From the NCBI GenBank assembly GCA_018819515.1, contig JAHJPX010000005.1:33114-97113 (forward strand): a stretch of DNA of 64,000 nucleotides, in the 5' to 3' direction. Shown one piece after another: positions 1 through 8,107 of this stretch. Each line of letters opens with the position of its first letter. Position 1 is the first letter of the stretch. The notes under the pieces are model-generated. The model searched no databases. It was not told the DNA's origin and saw only the letters and a program-made list of their open reading frames with translations. This DNA is from Gammaproteobacteria bacterium. GTDB lineage: Bacteria; Pseudomonadota; Gammaproteobacteria; Burkholderiales; Rhodocyclaceae. Position numbers and translations under genes: made by a program.

Positions 1-1
1 T

Positions 2-439
2 CGTACGGGCATGATGGGCGGTGCGCGCAACGTCAGTTTCGATCCGGCTGCGCGCGTGGAGCAACGGCTGACGCAATTCAAGACCGACCTCAAGTTGACC
101 TCTGCCCAGGAACCGCTGTGGACGGCGTTCGCCGACAAGGCTAAGGCCGAGGCAGGCAAGGGCTTCCAGACCATGCGCGACACCGCCCAGGATCTCAGCC
201 TGAGCGCGCCGGAACGGATGGATCGGATGACCGAGGCCATGAAACAGCGTGTGGCGGCGATGGAGTCGGTCAACACATCGTTCAAGCAGCTCTATGACTC
301 GCTGTCCGCCGACCAGAGGCGCGTCGCCGACATCCATGCCGCCAACATGGGGAAACACGGGCGGATGGGGCACTGGCGTCGCGGCGGACCGGACGGTCGC
401 ATGGCACCACCGGCCGATACCGCGCCGACCAAAGGCTGA
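2..439 (+). CDS. Spy/CpxP-like LTxxQ-family periplasmic protein, 5' end outside window
   Basis: The reading frame is open from the window edge, so the start codon and any signal peptide lie upstream; an internal ATG at 11 is probably not the true start. The product is rich in Lys, Arg, Ala and Met and is predicted to be mostly helical. It contains the segment LKLTSAQEPLW, a form of the LTxxQ motif of the Spy/CpxP family of periplasmic chaperones and stress sensors, and has a Gly/Arg/Pro-rich tail (KHGRMGHWRRGGPDGRM). Family assignment comes from the motif and composition. A strong hairpin just downstream ends the transcript before dnaX. Confidence 0.6.
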   Translation, partial: RTGMMGGARNVSFDPAARVEQRLTQFKTDLKLTSAQEPLWTAFADKAKAEAGKGFQTMRDTAQDLSLSAPERMDRMTEAMKQRVAAMESVNTSFKQLYDSLSADQRRVADIHAANMGKHGRMGHWRRGGPDGRMAPPADTAPTKG

Positions 440-458
440 GTGTTCGGCAGTAAAAGTG

Positions 459-490
459 AACGGGGCGCTTCCTTGCGGGGGCGCCCCGTT
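459..490 (+). terminator. Intrinsic terminator-like hairpin between the Spy-like gene and dnaX
   Basis: AACGGGGCGC at 459-468 pairs perfectly with GCGCCCCGTT at 481-490 (10 bp, 12-nt loop). Only a short T-rich stretch follows, so termination may be partial. Confidence 0.6.
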
Positions 491-510
491 TGCTTTGGTA
501 AAATAAAGTA

Positions 511-2094
511 ATGAGTTATCAGGTTCTCGCCCGCAAGTGGCGCCCGAAGTCCTTCGCCACCCTGGTGGGGCAGGAACACGTTGTCCGGGCGCTGACGCAT
601 GCCCTCGAACAGCAGCGATTGCACCACGCCTATTTGTTCACCGGCACGCGCGGCGTCGGCAAGACGACGCTGGCGCGCATCGTCGCCAAGGCGCTCAACT
701 GCGAGACCGGCATCACCGCGACGCCCTGCGGCACCTGTTCGTCCTGCGTCGAGATCGATGGCGGCCGTTTCGTCGATTACATCGAGCTCGATGCCGCTTC
801 CAACCGCGGCGTCGAGGACATGACCAGCCTGCTGGAAAAGGCAACCTACGCGCCGACGCGCGGCCGCTTCAAGGTCTACGTGATCGACGAGGTACACCAG
901 CTTTCGGGTCACGCCTTCAATGCGATGCTCAAGACGCTCGAAGAGCCGCCGGAGCACGTCAAGTTCATCCTCGCCACCACCGACCCGCAGAAAATTCCGG
1001 TGACGGTGCTGAGCCGCTGCCTGCAGTTCAACCTCAAGCAAATGCCGCCGGGGCACATCGTCGACCATCTGAGTCGTGTGCTGGAAGCCGAGGGTGTTGC
1101 CTTCGAGCCGGCCTCGCTACGGCATCTGGCCAAGGCGGCGGCGGGCAGCATGCGCGATGCCCTGAGCCTGCTCGATCAGGCCATCGCCCATGGCGCGGGG
1201 AAAGTTGAAGAAGCGGGCGTGCGTGACATGCTGGGAACGGTCGGTGATGACAACCTGTTTGCCATCCTCGACGGGCTCAAGGACGCCGACGTCCAGGCGA
1301 TGCTGGATGCGGCCGACGCCATGGACGAGCGCAGCCTCTCCTTCGATTCCGCCTTGCAGGAACTGGCGACCCTGTTCCATCGCATCGCGCTGTTGCAGTT
1401 CGCGCCGCAGGCGCTGACAGACGACGCCGAGCGAGCGCGTCTGGCTCCTTATGCGTCTGCCTTCGATGCCGAGTTCCTGCAGTTGTGCTACCAGATTGCT
1501 ATCCACGGCCGCGACGAGATCGGCCTGGCCCCGGACGAGTACTCCGGTTTCGCCATGGCGCTGCTTCGCCTTTTCGCGTTCCGGCCGGACTCCGCCAAGC
1601 CGCTGCCAGCGGGCGCGGGGAGGGCGCCCGCGGTCGCTGGGAAGCGCGCTGCGCCGGACGCCGCCGCAAAAGTCAGCCGTGGCGACACGCCACCGAAGGC
1701 GATCGGTGCCGCCACCGGTGACGACTGGCACGGGCTGGTGGAGAGACTGTCTTTGTCCGGCTTGTCGCGGCAACTCGCCCAACACTGCGAACTGGCGGAA
1801 ATGGGCGAGGCGCAGGTCACGTTGCGTCTGCCGCCGATCCATAAATCGCTTCTGAACACGAAAGCGCCGCAGGAAAAACTTCAGGACGCCCTGCGGGAGC
1901 ACTTGGGGCGGCCGGTGAAACTCAATGTCGTGCTCGGTGAAGCCGAGGGCATGACCCCCGCCGAGCGGGTTCGCGGCGAGAAACGCGAACGGCAGGAAAA
2001 GGCGGTTGCCGCCATCGAGGGCGATCCGTTCGTGCGCGACGTCATGGATATTTTTGATGCCAGTATCGACGAGTCGACGATCAAACCTGTATGA
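511..2094 (+). CDS. dnaX: DNA polymerase III subunit gamma/tau
   Basis: Clamp-loader ATPase of the replicative polymerase. The 527-residue product opens with the typical YQVLARKWRPKSFA. It has a Walker A motif GTRGVGKTT (about residues 45-53), a four-Cys zinc site (CETGITATPCGTCSSC), Walker B DEVHQLS, and sensor/SRC motifs (LATTDPQKIP, TVLSRCLQF). It is shorter than E. coli tau (643 residues) but keeps a C-terminal domain after a low-complexity linker. That linker (about residues 386-395, KVSRGDTPPK) is encoded by a copy of the dispersed repeat described separately. I saw no obvious E. coli-like frameshift heptamer. It starts an operon with ybaB and recR. Confidence 0.97.
   Translation: MSYQVLARKWRPKSFATLVGQEHVVRALTHALEQQRLHHAYLFTGTRGVGKTTLARIVAKALNCETGITATPCGTCSSCVEIDGGRFVDYIELDAASNRGVEDMTSLLEKATYAPTRGRFKVYVIDEVHQLSGHAFNAMLKTLEEPPEHVKFILATTDPQKIPVTVLSRCLQFNLKQMPPGHIVDHLSRVLEAEGVAFEPASLRHLAKAAAGSMRDALSLLDQAIAHGAGKVEEAGVRDMLGTVGDDNLFAILDGLKDADVQAMLDAADAMDERSLSFDSALQELATLFHRIALLQFAPQALTDDAERARLAPYASAFDAEFLQLCYQIAIHGRDEIGLAPDEYSGFAMALLRLFAFRPDSAKPLPAGAGRAPAVAGKRAAPDAAAKVSRGDTPPKAIGAATGDDWHGLVERLSLSGLSRQLAQHCELAEMGEAQVTLRLPPIHKSLLNTKAPQEKLQDALREHLGRPVKLNVVLGEAEGMTPAERVRGEKRERQEKAVAAIEGDPFVRDVMDIFDASIDESTIKPV
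1668..1694 (+). repeat. Dispersed hairpin repeat, copy 1 (inside dnaX)
   Basis: AAAAGTCAGCC followed by GTGGCG-ACA-CGCCAC, a perfect 6-bp hairpin with a 3-nt loop. It is identical over 26 bp to the inverted copy at 26551-26576. Translated in dnaX as KVSRGDTPP within the flexible linker. Confidence 0.85.
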
Positions 2095-2106
2095 GGAGTT
2101 ACTGAA

Positions 2107-2433
2107 ATGTTCAACAAAGGCGGCATGGCCAACCTGATGAAACAGGCGCAACAGATGCAGCAGAACATGCTGAAGGCGCAGGAGGAGCTGGCCAGTCTGG
2201 AAGTCGAGGGACAGTCGGGCGCCGGCATGGTCAAGGTGGTGATGACCTGCAAGCATGATGTCAAGCGCGTGACCATCGACCCGTCCGCGATGGACGACAA
2301 GGAAATGCTGGAGGACTTGATCGCCGCCGCGCTCAACGACGCCAATCGGCGCGCCGAGCAGACGACCCAGGAGAAGATGGGCGGATTCGCCGCCGGCCTG
2401 AATCTGCCGCCCGGACTGAATCTGCCGTTCTGA
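2107..2433 (+). CDS. ybaB: YbaB/EbfC family nucleoid-associated protein
   Basis: A small (108 residues) DNA-binding protein. The sequence FNKGGMANLMKQAQQMQQNM begins the family's N-terminal helix, and VEGQSGAGMVKVVMTCKHDVKRVTIDP is its conserved core. The C-terminus is Gly/Leu/Pro-rich as in homologues. It lies 12 bp after dnaX and its stop overlaps the recR start, the widespread dnaX-ybaB-recR order that links it to replication and repair. An AGGAG ribosome site (2093-2097) precedes the ATG. Confidence 0.95.
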   Translation: MFNKGGMANLMKQAQQMQQNMLKAQEELASLEVEGQSGAGMVKVVMTCKHDVKRVTIDPSAMDDKEMLEDLIAAALNDANRRAEQTTQEKMGGFAAGLNLPPGLNLPF

Positions 2434-3029
2434 TGACGCAGCCATCCAGCCTCGACGAGCTGATCGAGGCGCTGCGCTGTCTGCCGGGAGTCGGCCCCAA
2501 GTCGGCCCAGCGGATGGCCTACCACCTACTCCAGCGCGACCCGCGCGGCGCCGAACGATTGTCGGCGGCGCTGGATCACGCGCTGAAGACCTTGCGCCGT
2601 TGCGCGCGCTGCAATACGTTTACCGAGGATGAGGTCTGCGATCGCTGCCGCTCTCCACGGCGTGACCCGTCGGTGTTGTGTATCGTCGAGATGCCGGTCG
2701 ATCTCAACACCATGGAGCAGACGCACGCCTTCAACGGTCTCTACTATGTGCTGATGGGGCGTATGAGTCCGCTGGACGGTATCGGTCCAAAGGAACTTGG
2801 CTTCGACCGGCTGCTGGCGCGGGCGACGGACGGTGTGGTGAAAGAAGTGGTGCTGGCGACCAATTTCACCAACGAGGGCGAGGCGACCGCGCATTATCTG
2901 GCCGAGATGCTGCGCGCGCGCGGGCTGAAAGTGAGCCGGATTGCCCGCGGCCTGCCCGTCGGAAGCGAACTCGAGTATTCGGATGCCGCAACCGTGGCCC
3001 AAGCCCTGATGGAGCGGCGCGACTACTGA
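2433..3029 (+). CDS. recR: Recombination mediator RecR
   Basis: Works with RecF/RecO to load RecA on gapped DNA. The 198-residue protein has the helix-hairpin-helix segment LRCLPGVGPKSAQRMAYHLL, a C4 zinc finger (CARCNTFTEDEVCDRC) and a Toprim domain beginning LCIVEMPVDLNTME, then a C-terminal segment with ARGLPVGSELEYSD. Its length is normal for the family. The start ATG overlaps the ybaB stop codon by one base, suggesting translational coupling. Confidence 0.97.
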   Translation: MTQPSSLDELIEALRCLPGVGPKSAQRMAYHLLQRDPRGAERLSAALDHALKTLRRCARCNTFTEDEVCDRCRSPRRDPSVLCIVEMPVDLNTMEQTHAFNGLYYVLMGRMSPLDGIGPKELGFDRLLARATDGVVKEVVLATNFTNEGEATAHYLAEMLRARGLKVSRIARGLPVGSELEYSDAATVAQALMERRDY

Positions 3030-3082
3030 GTTCGCCAGGAGCCGCGGCGTGCTTCGCGCCATAAGTTTTAGCGGGACCGGGC

Positions 3083-3111
3083 TTTAATCGGCTTTCCAAG
3101 TCCTGTATAAT
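3083..3111 (+). promoter_or_regulatory. Probable sigma-70 promoter of petABC
   Basis: A perfect -10 box TATAAT (3106-3111) lies 17 bp after a weak -35 (TTTAAT, 3083-3088), leaving a leader of about 40 nt before petA. Confidence 0.55.
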
Positions 3112-3156
3112 CTTGCGACTTTACGGGTTTGCCTTCCTACATTCAGGGATAACATA

Positions 3157-3753
3157 ATGAGTTGTGACGAAAAAGTGGATTGCGGGCGTCGCCGTCTGCT
3201 GGTTGCCACCGCGGCAGCCGGTGGAGCCGCCGGTGTCGTCGCCGTCGTACCCTTTGTCGCCAGCATGCTGCCCTCCGAAAGGGCCAAGTCCGCCGGCGCT
3301 CCGGTCGAGGCCGACATCAGCAAGCTGGCTCCCGGCGAAATGATGACCGTTGAATGGCGCGGCAAGCCGGTGTGGATCATCCACCGGACCAAGGAAATGC
3401 TCGACGGCCTTGCCAAGATTGGTGACAAGCTTGTCGATCCCCAGTCCGAGAAGCAAATGCAGCCCGAGTACTGCAAGAACGAATATCGCTCCATAAAGCC
3501 GGAGATCATGGTCGCCGTCGGTATTTGCACCCATTTGGGATGCTCGCCGACCGAAAAGTTCAAGACCGGCGCCGAGTCCGGTGTCGAAACTGACTGGCCC
3601 GGTGGTTTTCTCTGTCCCTGTCACGGTTCCACGTTCGATTTGGCTGGTCGCGTGTACAAGAACAAGCCGGCCCCGGACAACCTTGAAGTTCCGCCGTACA
3701 AGTACCTCAGCGACGCCAAGATCGTCATTGGCGAAGACACCACGGGAGCGTAA
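3157..3753 (+). CDS. petA: Ubiquinol-cytochrome c reductase Rieske iron-sulfur subunit
   Basis: The Rieske 2Fe-2S protein of the cytochrome bc1 complex in the cytoplasmic membrane. The N-terminus has a twin-arginine-type signal anchor (CGRRRLLVATAAAGGAAG, then a hydrophobic stretch), and the cluster ligands lie in CTHLGC and CPCHGSTFD. At 198 residues it matches bacterial bc1 Rieske proteins. It is followed 3 bp later by petB, then petC, in the standard order. Confidence 0.97.
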   Translation: MSCDEKVDCGRRRLLVATAAAGGAAGVVAVVPFVASMLPSERAKSAGAPVEADISKLAPGEMMTVEWRGKPVWIIHRTKEMLDGLAKIGDKLVDPQSEKQMQPEYCKNEYRSIKPEIMVAVGICTHLGCSPTEKFKTGAESGVETDWPGGFLCPCHGSTFDLAGRVYKNKPAPDNLEVPPYKYLSDAKIVIGEDTTGA

Positions 3754-3756
3754 GGC

Positions 3757-5058
3757 ATGGCCGCCAGCAATTTCGAAAAATTCAAGTCCGACGGTACGCT
3801 GCTCGGCAATGTGACCGAATGGGTCGATGCGCGCTTCCCGCTGACGTCGATGTGGAAGCAGCACCTTTCCGAGTACTACGCGCCGAAGAACTTCAACTTC
3901 TGGTACTTCTTCGGTTCCCTGGCATTGCTGGTGCTGGTCATGCAGATCGTCACCGGCATTTTCCTGACCATGCACTACAAGCCGGATGCTTCGCTCAATG
4001 CGTCAGGTGTGCCGGTCGCCTTCGCCAGCGTCGAGTACATCATGCGTGACGTGCCCTGGGGCTGGCTGATCCGCTACATGCACTCCACCGGCGCTTCGGC
4101 CTTCTTCATCGTCATCTATCTGCACATGTTCCGCGGCATGATCTACGGCTCCTATCGCTCGCCACGCGAACTGACCTGGCTGTTCGGCGTCATGATCTTC
4201 CTGGCATTGATGGCCGAAGCCTTCGCCGGCTATCTGCTGCCGTGGGGGCAGATGTCGTACTGGGGCGCACAGGTGATCCTGAACCTGTTCTCCGCCATCC
4301 CGTTCGTCGGCGAGTATCTGGCAACGTGGATTCGTGGCGACTTCGTGATCGGTGACGCTACCCTCAACCGGATGTTCTCCTTCCACGTCATCGCCATTCC
4401 TTTTGTGTTGGCGGGCCTGGTCGTCGCGCACATCCTGGCGCTGCACGAAACCGGCTCCAACAACCCGGACGGCGTCGAAATCAAGAAGAAGAAGGATGAG
4501 CACGGTATTCCGCTCGACGGCATTCCCTTCCACCCGTACTACACGGTGAAGGACATCGTCGGCGTCGTCGTTTTCCTGATGGTGTTTTCGGTGATCGTCT
4601 TCTTCATGCCCGAGGGTGGCGGCTACTTCCTCGAGTACAACAACTTCTTCCCGGCCGATCCGATGGTGACCCCGCCGCATATCGCGCCGGTCTGGTATTT
4701 CACGCCGTATTACTCGCTGCTGCGCGCGGTGACCTACCCGCTGTTCGGCATCGACGCCAAGTTCTGGGGTGTCATCGCCATGGGCGCGGGCGTCGTGATC
4801 TTCGCCTTCCTGCCTTGGCTGGATCGCAGTCCGGTCAAGTCGATCCGCTATCGCGGTCCGTTGTTCAAAGTGCTATTGGCAATTTGGGTGATCTGCTTCT
4901 TTGTCCTCGGCTATCTGGGTGTGCTGGCGCCGACGCCGGGCCGTACGCTGGTTTCGCAGATATGCACTTTTTACTACTTCGCGTTCTTCCTGACCATGCC
5001 GATTTGGTCGAAGCTCGACAAGTGCAAACCTGAACCGGATAGGGTGACCTTCAAATGA
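3757..5058 (+). CDS. petB: Cytochrome b of the bc1 complex
   Basis: A di-haem cytochrome b with quinol-oxidising and -reducing sites, 433 residues, mostly hydrophobic helices. Haem-ligand regions are visible in HSTGASAFFIVIYLHMFRG and in HVIAIPFVLAGLVVAHILALHETG. The ef-loop motif appears as PVWYFTPYYSLLRAVT, a PxWY variant of the PEWY motif. The length fits the long single-gene cytochrome b of proteobacteria. The 3' end overlaps petC by 4 bp. Confidence 0.97.
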   Translation: MAASNFEKFKSDGTLLGNVTEWVDARFPLTSMWKQHLSEYYAPKNFNFWYFFGSLALLVLVMQIVTGIFLTMHYKPDASLNASGVPVAFASVEYIMRDVPWGWLIRYMHSTGASAFFIVIYLHMFRGMIYGSYRSPRELTWLFGVMIFLALMAEAFAGYLLPWGQMSYWGAQVILNLFSAIPFVGEYLATWIRGDFVIGDATLNRMFSFHVIAIPFVLAGLVVAHILALHETGSNNPDGVEIKKKKDEHGIPLDGIPFHPYYTVKDIVGVVVFLMVFSVIVFFMPEGGGYFLEYNNFFPADPMVTPPHIAPVWYFTPYYSLLRAVTYPLFGIDAKFWGVIAMGAGVVIFAFLPWLDRSPVKSIRYRGPLFKVLLAIWVICFFVLGYLGVLAPTPGRTLVSQICTFYYFAFFLTMPIWSKLDKCKPEPDRVTFK

Positions 5059-5765
5059 AAAAGCTGTTCGTCTCTCTTCTCATGGCGCCGGTCCTGGCAT
5101 TCGCCGCGGGCGCGGAGCTGCACCTCGACAAGGCGCCGGATCGCTCCGGCGACGTGGCGGCCTTGCAGAATGGCGCCAAGGTGTTCATCAACTACTGCCT
5201 GAGCTGCCACTCGGCTTCCTACATGCGCTACAACCGCTTGCAGGACATTGGTCTGACGGACGATCAGATTCGCGAGAACCTGTTGTTTACGGCGGACAAG
5301 GTGGGCGAGCCGATGAAAATCTCGATGCGGCGCGTCGAGGCGAAGCAGTGGTTCGGTGCCGCCCCCCCCGACCTGACCGTTATCGCTAGGGCGCGCGCTT
5401 CCGAGTTTGGTTCCGGTTCGGACTGGCTTTACACCTATCTGCGCACATTCTTCCGTGATGACACGCGCCCGACCGGCTGGAACAACACTGTGTTCGCCAA
5501 CGTTGGCATGCCGCATGTCCTATGGGAGTTGCAAGGCGAGCAGGTAATGGGCGAGGATCATCACCTCAAGCTCGTCAAGCCGGGCAAACTGACCCTAGAA
5601 GAATACGACACGATGGTTGCCGATCTGGTAGGCTTCTTGAAGTACATGGGGGAACCCGTCGGCGAGTTTCGCAAGTCTCTCGGCGTCGCTGTTCTTTTGG
5701 TCCTGGCCGTTCTTTTCGTCCTTTCCTACGCGCTCAAGCGCGAATTCTGGAAAGACATACACTAA
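5055..5765 (+). CDS. petC: Cytochrome c1 of the bc1 complex
   Basis: A c-type haem subunit that passes electrons to soluble cytochrome c. The 236-residue product has a Sec signal peptide (MKKLFVSLLMAPVLAFAAG), one haem-binding CxxCH (NYCLSCHSASYMRY), the conserved NVGMPHVLWEL segment near the distal Met, and a C-terminal membrane anchor (VAVLLVLAVLFVLSYALKRE). It is translationally coupled to petB. Confidence 0.96.
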   Translation: MKKLFVSLLMAPVLAFAAGAELHLDKAPDRSGDVAALQNGAKVFINYCLSCHSASYMRYNRLQDIGLTDDQIRENLLFTADKVGEPMKISMRRVEAKQWFGAAPPDLTVIARARASEFGSGSDWLYTYLRTFFRDDTRPTGWNNTVFANVGMPHVLWELQGEQVMGEDHHLKLVKPGKLTLEEYDTMVADLVGFLKYMGEPVGEFRKSLGVAVLLVLAVLFVLSYALKREFWKDIH

Positions 5766-5866
5766 TCTTGTCTACGACAATGCTGCATATGGGCCATCGT
5801 GAAATGAGCGCACCACTCGTCCGCAAGGTGGTGCGTGATGCAGATTATTCCTGGGGTACGAGTGCC

Positions 5867-6463
5867 ATGATGAATTTGTACTCGGGTACCACCTGCCCGT
5901 TCAGCCATCGCTGCCGGATCGTCCTGTACGAAAAGCAGATGGATTTCCAGGTGATCGACGTCGATCTGTTCAACAAGCCAGAGGATATCGCCGTCATCAA
6001 CCCGTACAACCGGGTTCCGGTTCTCGTTGATCGCGATCTCGTGCTCTACGAAGCGAACATCATCAATGAGTACATTGATGAGCGCTTCCCGCATCCTCAG
6101 TTGATGCCGCCGGACCCGCAAACGCGGGCGAGGGCTCGTCAGTTGTTGTTTACGATGGAACACGAGTTGTTCAGCCACATCGAACCGCTGGAAAAGAACG
6201 CCAAGGCCGCAGACAAGGCGCGTGCGCACGTGCGCGACCGACTGACAGAGCTGGCGCCGATGTTCGGCAAGCAAAAGCACATGCTGGGTGATGAGTTTTC
6301 CATGCTTGATGTTGCTATTGCTCCCATGCTGTGGCGTCTCGATCACTACGGAATTGAACTGCCGAAAGCGGCTGCGCCGCTGATGAAGTACGCCGAGCGG
6401 ATATTTTCGCGTCAAGGGTTCATCGACGCGCTGACGCCCTCGGAAAAGGTGATGCGCCGCTGA
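5867..6463 (+). CDS. sspA: Stringent starvation protein A (GST-fold RNA polymerase-associated)
   Basis: SspA binds RNA polymerase and alters transcription in stationary phase and acid stress. The start at MMNLYSGTTCPFSHRCR matches the usual N-terminus of betaproteobacterial homologues; the frame continues upstream, so starts near 5780 cannot be excluded. A thioredoxin-like GST N-domain (NPYNRVPVLVDRDLVLYEANIINEYI) is followed by an all-helical C-domain. About 198 residues, normal for the family. It lies between petC and sspB, a common arrangement. Confidence 0.93.
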   Translation: MMNLYSGTTCPFSHRCRIVLYEKQMDFQVIDVDLFNKPEDIAVINPYNRVPVLVDRDLVLYEANIINEYIDERFPHPQLMPPDPQTRARARQLLFTMEHELFSHIEPLEKNAKAADKARAHVRDRLTELAPMFGKQKHMLGDEFSMLDVAIAPMLWRLDHYGIELPKAAAPLMKYAERIFSRQGFIDALTPSEKVMRR

Positions 6464-6500
6464 CCTTGTCGGCTCGCGCTTCATCCCGGACAGAGGCGTC

Positions 6501-6914
6501 ATGCTTTCCACCAAGCCCTATTTCGTGCGCGCCGTTTTCGAGTGGTGCGTCGATCAAGGGCTGACGCCCTACATCTCGGTCGTGGTCGGGCCGAATACCC
6601 GCGTTCCCCGGGAGTTCGTCAAAGACGGACAGATCGTGCTCAATATCGGTCCCGACGCCACCAATCAGCTACTGCTGGGTAACGAGGAAATTACCTTCCA
6701 GGCGCGCTTCAGCGGCGTCGCTTTTCCTGTCGCAGTCCCGATCGATTCCGTCGTGGCAATCTTCGCCAAGGAAAACGGGCAAGGCATGGCTTTCGAGGCA
6801 GCGGCGACCAGCGGCGATACGTTGCCAACGACCGGCGAGGTCGTGCCCGATGTTGATCCCCGGGAACCCCCGCCAGCATCTCCTGGCCGACCGCATCTGA
6901 CCCGCATCAAGTAA
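6501..6914 (+). CDS. sspB: ClpXP protease specificity-enhancing factor SspB
   Basis: An adaptor that delivers ssrA-tagged proteins to ClpXP. The N-terminal fold begins TKPYFVRAVFEWCVDQGLTPYI and includes the tag-binding groove region (NIGPDATNQLLLGNEEITFQARF). A disordered Pro-rich linker leads to a short basic-hydrophobic tail (HLTRIK) matching the ClpX-binding tail of the family. 137 residues. Its partner RNA, tmRNA, is at about 30.6 kb. Confidence 0.95.
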   Translation: MLSTKPYFVRAVFEWCVDQGLTPYISVVVGPNTRVPREFVKDGQIVLNIGPDATNQLLLGNEEITFQARFSGVAFPVAVPIDSVVAIFAKENGQGMAFEAAATSGDTLPTTGEVVPDVDPREPPPASPGRPHLTRIK

Positions 6915-6952
6915 TCCGTCGGTCGTCGTGGGGCGCGCAAGTGTGATGAGTG

Positions 6953-7028
6953 TGGCGCCCAAGGCAGGAATCGAACCTGCGACCTACCGCTTAGGAGGCG
7001 GTCGCTCTATCCACTGAGCTACGAGGGC
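6953..7028 (-). tRNA. tRNA-Arg (anticodon CCT)
   Basis: On the minus strand the cloverleaf reads: D arm GCTC-GAGC, anticodon stem ACCGC/GCGGT with loop CTCCTAA (anticodon CCT, Arg AGG), T arm GCAGG-TTCGAAT-CCTGC, discriminator G and encoded CCA. The acceptor stem pairs GCCCTCG with CTTGGGC, leaving two adjacent mismatches (positions 5-68 T-T and 6-67 C-T), which is unusual and noted as a finding. Confidence 0.93.
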
Positions 7029-7041
7029 TGGGGGCGCCATT

Positions 7042-7899
7042 TTAGCTGTTCTGCGGCCCGTTGGCGGGCGTGTCTGGGGAGGATGAATCCAGACCTAGCC
7101 GCTGCATCAGGTTCTCGTGGCTGATGTGAAGGAGATCTTCGATTGCCGCGTAGTCGTCCGGAAGGGCGGCGTCGTTCCAGCCGTTTGCGGAATGTCGGGC
7201 GAGGTCAACGGCCAGCGTGACGTTGCGTACCCTGGGATTGTCGGCATTTTTGCGGTCCATCAGTGTCGTCAGCAGTTCCGGCAGGTGCCAGATGCGCGCC
7301 AGTTCCAGTTGCAGATTGGGCAAGGCGATGTTGTAGACGATTTGCTGCGCGGTTGTGCTGCGCAGGGTGCGATCCTTCACCTGCATGTCCCGTACCTGCA
7401 ACGCCAGGGTTGGTGCGAAGCACCACATGACTATTTCCGCGACGTCGTAGAGCAATGTCGCAACGGTGATTTCGTCGACATCGAGGTCGTGCCGAACAAG
7501 CGCCCATTCGCGCGCCCAGCGCGCTGCATGTCTTGCCCGGGCCATTACTTTCAGCAATCCAAGCAACGCTTTGGGGTGGGCCTTGAGGCTATTTTCGACC
7601 TGAGGCAAGTCACGGAAATCACGGAAAAAAGGCTCGATGCCTATCATCATCAGTGCGCGCTCGATAGTGGTGATATCGGCATTTTGGCTCTTGCGCCTGC
7701 GGCTCTCGATGTAGGCCAGCACCCGCAACGTCATCAGCGGATCCTGCAGGATCACAGAGGACAGAACGCGGCCGTTGACGAACTCCGCATTGGCGCGGAG
7801 CTTCTCCAACTCGATGACTGTGTGGCGCAATACGGGCAGTCGCGCCTGGCTGAAAAACGCCACCCAGCTATCGAGGCTTGGGAAGGGGGTGTCGACCAT
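7042..7899 (-). CDS. HDOD-domain protein
   Basis: A 285-residue protein with one HDOD domain, a catalytically dead relative of HD phosphohydrolases seen in signalling proteins. Recognisable segments are LPVLRHTVIELEKLRAN, VILQDPLMTLRVLAYIES, ITTIERALMMIGIEPFFR and the helical stretch VATLLYDVAEIVMWCFAP, where the HD metal ligands are missing. No output domain is attached. It stands alone between the tRNA gene and the divergent rpsF operon. The molecular partner is unknown. Confidence 0.8.
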   Translation of the reverse strand: MVDTPFPSLDSWVAFFSQARLPVLRHTVIELEKLRANAEFVNGRVLSSVILQDPLMTLRVLAYIESRRRKSQNADITTIERALMMIGIEPFFRDFRDLPQVENSLKAHPKALLGLLKVMARARHAARWAREWALVRHDLDVDEITVATLLYDVAEIVMWCFAPTLALQVRDMQVKDRTLRSTTAQQIVYNIALPNLQLELARIWHLPELLTTLMDRKNADNPRVRNVTLAVDLARHSANGWNDAALPDDYAAIEDLLHISHENLMQRLGLDSSSPDTPANGPQNS

Positions 7900-8010
7900 G
7901 GGAACGGGTATCGTCTTTGCTACTGTCGTCTGACTGCTATTCTCGCATTATCGGCACTCAAGACAGTGTGTTGATCGAAGATTCGCAACGAAAAGAACTG
8001 CTTGCCGGGC

Positions 8011-8039
8011 TTGCTGACAAGTTGTCGAGCCGATACAAT
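8011..8039 (+). promoter_or_regulatory. Probable promoter of the rpsF operon
   Basis: -35 TTGCTG (8011-8016), 17-bp spacer, -10 TACAAT (8034-8039). A 6-bp inverted repeat GCCGAT-ACAATG-ATCGGC (8029-8046) overlaps the -10 box. Confidence 0.5.
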
Positions 8040-8059
8040 GATCGGCTTTCCATAACCTT

Positions 8060-8087
8060 GCTCCACCCGAAACGCATGCGGGGGAGC
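8060..8087 (+). promoter_or_regulatory. rpsF leader hairpin, candidate S6:S18 autoregulatory RNA
   Basis: GCTCC (8060-8064) pairs with GGAGC (8083-8087). After one unpaired A, CCCG (8066-8069) pairs with CGGG (8079-8082), enclosing a 9-nt loop. It ends 20 nt before the rpsF start. S6:S18 complexes are known to bind a leader stem-loop in many bacteria; assignment here is from position and shape. Confidence 0.45.
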
Positions 8088-8107
8088 TTAAGCCATAAGG
8101 AGATCGC

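Noticed and set aside
5522..5866. N-terminal extension of SspA into petC
   Set aside because: It overlaps a conserved cytochrome c1 coding region in another frame, and family N-termini start at MMNLYSG.
6953..7028. A genomic island integrated at tRNA-Arg(CCT)
   Set aside because: No integrase and no direct repeat of the tRNA 3' end was seen nearby, and flanking genes are chromosomal on both sides.
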